From Candidatus Zixiibacteriota bacterium (GTDB lineage: Bacteria > Zixibacteria > MSB-5A5 > UBA10806): a stretch of DNA of 15,194 nt. The position numbers and the translations under genes are program-made. The stretch's first letter is position 1. The number at the start of each line of letters is the position of its first letter. A model generated the notes under the pieces. That model saw nothing but the letters and a program-made list of their open reading frames with translations, searched no databases and was not told the DNA's origin. The stretch lies in contig DOTU01000088.1 in assembly GCA_003520965.1 (NCBI GenBank), forward strand, positions 1-15,194, in the 5' to 3' direction. Positions 14,349 to 15,194 of this stretch are shown piece by piece.

Positions 14349-15194
14349 GTGGTTACTCCCTCCGAATCCAAAATTCATGCCCTCGTGTTTTCTGCGTTTC
14401 GAGAATCTCATGGACGAGCCATTTCACTTGATGACCTCGAAAAAAAGTCAGGCGTTGAGAAGGCGGTTGTAAAAAATTCCATCAAGTATTTGAGAGAATC
14501 GGGCGTCGAGATAGATATCGCCGCCAGCGGCTATACTCTTAGCTCCCTTCCCGATATCATTCTACCGCCGGTTTTACAGGCCGGATTAAAAAGCCGCGTT
14601 ATGGGCAGGGAAGTTCACTGCTATAAGAGTGTCAGTTCAACAAATGAATTAGCCAAACGCCTGGCCGATTCTAACGCGCCTGAGGGGGCATTGGTTATTT
14701 CTGAAAAACAAACCCGCGGCCGCGGACGGCTTGGTCGAAGCTGGCACTCACCGAGCGGTTTGGGTCTCTATTTTTCGATTATCCTTCGGCCGCAGCTTGA
14801 TTTCACCAAGATGCCGGCCTTATCACTTGTGGCTGCTCTTTCGATCTGCAGAGTACTCGATAAGTATACAGGGGAGAAGTCGCTTATTAAATGGCCCAAC
14901 GACTGCCTGCTTAAAGGCAAGAAGGTAGCCGGTATTTTGGTAGAGCTTTCCGCCGAGCTTGACCGGGTTAGCTACGCCATTTTGGGGATTGGCATTAATG
15001 TCAACGACGGCCCAAATGATTTTCCTTCTCGACTGAAATCCAAAGCAACTTCAATTTGCATGATCGCCGGGAAAAAGATCGATCGGGCTGAACTGCTTCG
15101 CGACTTCTTATATGAATTTGAAAAATCTTACTCCAATTTCCATCGCTACGGATTGCGCTTTCTGGGGCCCGAGTTAGTTAAGCGATCCGCTGTC
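14349..15194 (+). CDS. birA: Bifunctional biotin-protein ligase / biotin operon repressor, 3' end beyond the window
   Basis: The 282 visible codons run off the right edge with no stop. Residues about 1-65 look like the winged-helix DNA-binding domain of the repressor-type ligases (SIKYLRESGVEID...GYTL). The ligase domain shows SSTN (96-99), the biotinyl-AMP loop GRGRLGRSW (124-132) with SPSGLGLYFS, KWPND (181-185), and catalytic-type Lys192 in KKVAGILVE. GIGINVN follows. Cys186 replaces the usual Val, Ile or Leu after KWPND. The enzyme activates biotin with ATP and attaches it to carboxylase carrier proteins. The N-terminal domain suggests that it also represses biotin genes. The GTG start lies 2 bases after the nadC stop, with only a distant AAGG (14332-14335), so translation is probably coupled to nadC. 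Confidence 0.95.
   Translation, partial: MVTPSESKIHALVFSAFRESHGRAISLDDLEKKSGVEKAVVKNSIKYLRESGVEIDIAASGYTLSSLPDIILPPVLQAGLKSRVMGREVHCYKSVSSTNELAKRLADSNAPEGALVISEKQTRGRGRLGRSWHSPSGLGLYFSIILRPQLDFTKMPALSLVAALSICRVLDKYTGEKSLIKWPNDCLLKGKKVAGILVELSAELDRVSYAILGIGINVNDGPNDFPSRLKSKATSICMIAGKKIDRAELLRDFLYEFEKSYSNFHRYGLRFLGPELVKRSAV

Overview
The window is about half G+C and has compact bacterial gene organisation. Three consecutive secreted proteins end in the FlgD-like YPNPFN sorting tail, and a DUF5916 outer-membrane barrel lies beside them. This combination is typical of the Fibrobacterota-Chlorobiota-Bacteroidota (FCB) superphylum. Candidate phyla such as Zixibacteria are a plausible source, but that placement is an inference from gene content only.

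Layout. The left edge (1-124) holds what may be the start of a leftward gene. It is followed by a perfect hairpin and about 430 bases without a convincing gene. That stretch contains a cluster of small palindromic repeats, several sharing GGCGGCAGA. Next is a leftward gene for a CBM9-like/DUF5916 outer-membrane protein (604-2904). A 385-base divergent intergenic region separates it from a rightward series of three exported proteins: a C25 (gingipain-like) protein whose expected catalytic His appears to be Tyr, an M14 zinc carboxypeptidase, and an eight-bladed repeat protein combining PQQ-like and FG-GAP features. All three have a signal peptide and the same C-terminal sorting domain, so they look like type IX-like secretion cargo acting at the surface or outside the cell.

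The right third is housekeeping and signalling. A leftward pair encodes a soluble GAF-containing histidine kinase with an N-terminal cysteine cluster, followed by a stand-alone receiver protein. Diverging from it is nadC (quinolinate phosphoribosyltransferase, NAD synthesis), then birA (biotin-protein ligase with an N-terminal DNA-binding domain), which runs off the right edge. nadC has a near-consensus sigma-70 promoter placed so that its mRNA should be leaderless, and birA starts 2 bases after the nadC stop.

I found no CRISPR array, rRNA, tRNA, transposase or phage gene. No cluster here is clearly a new system. The points most worth a second look are the C25 active-site substitution, the predicted leaderless nadC, the shared tail and leader motifs of the secreted trio, the kinase cysteine cluster and the palindrome cluster.
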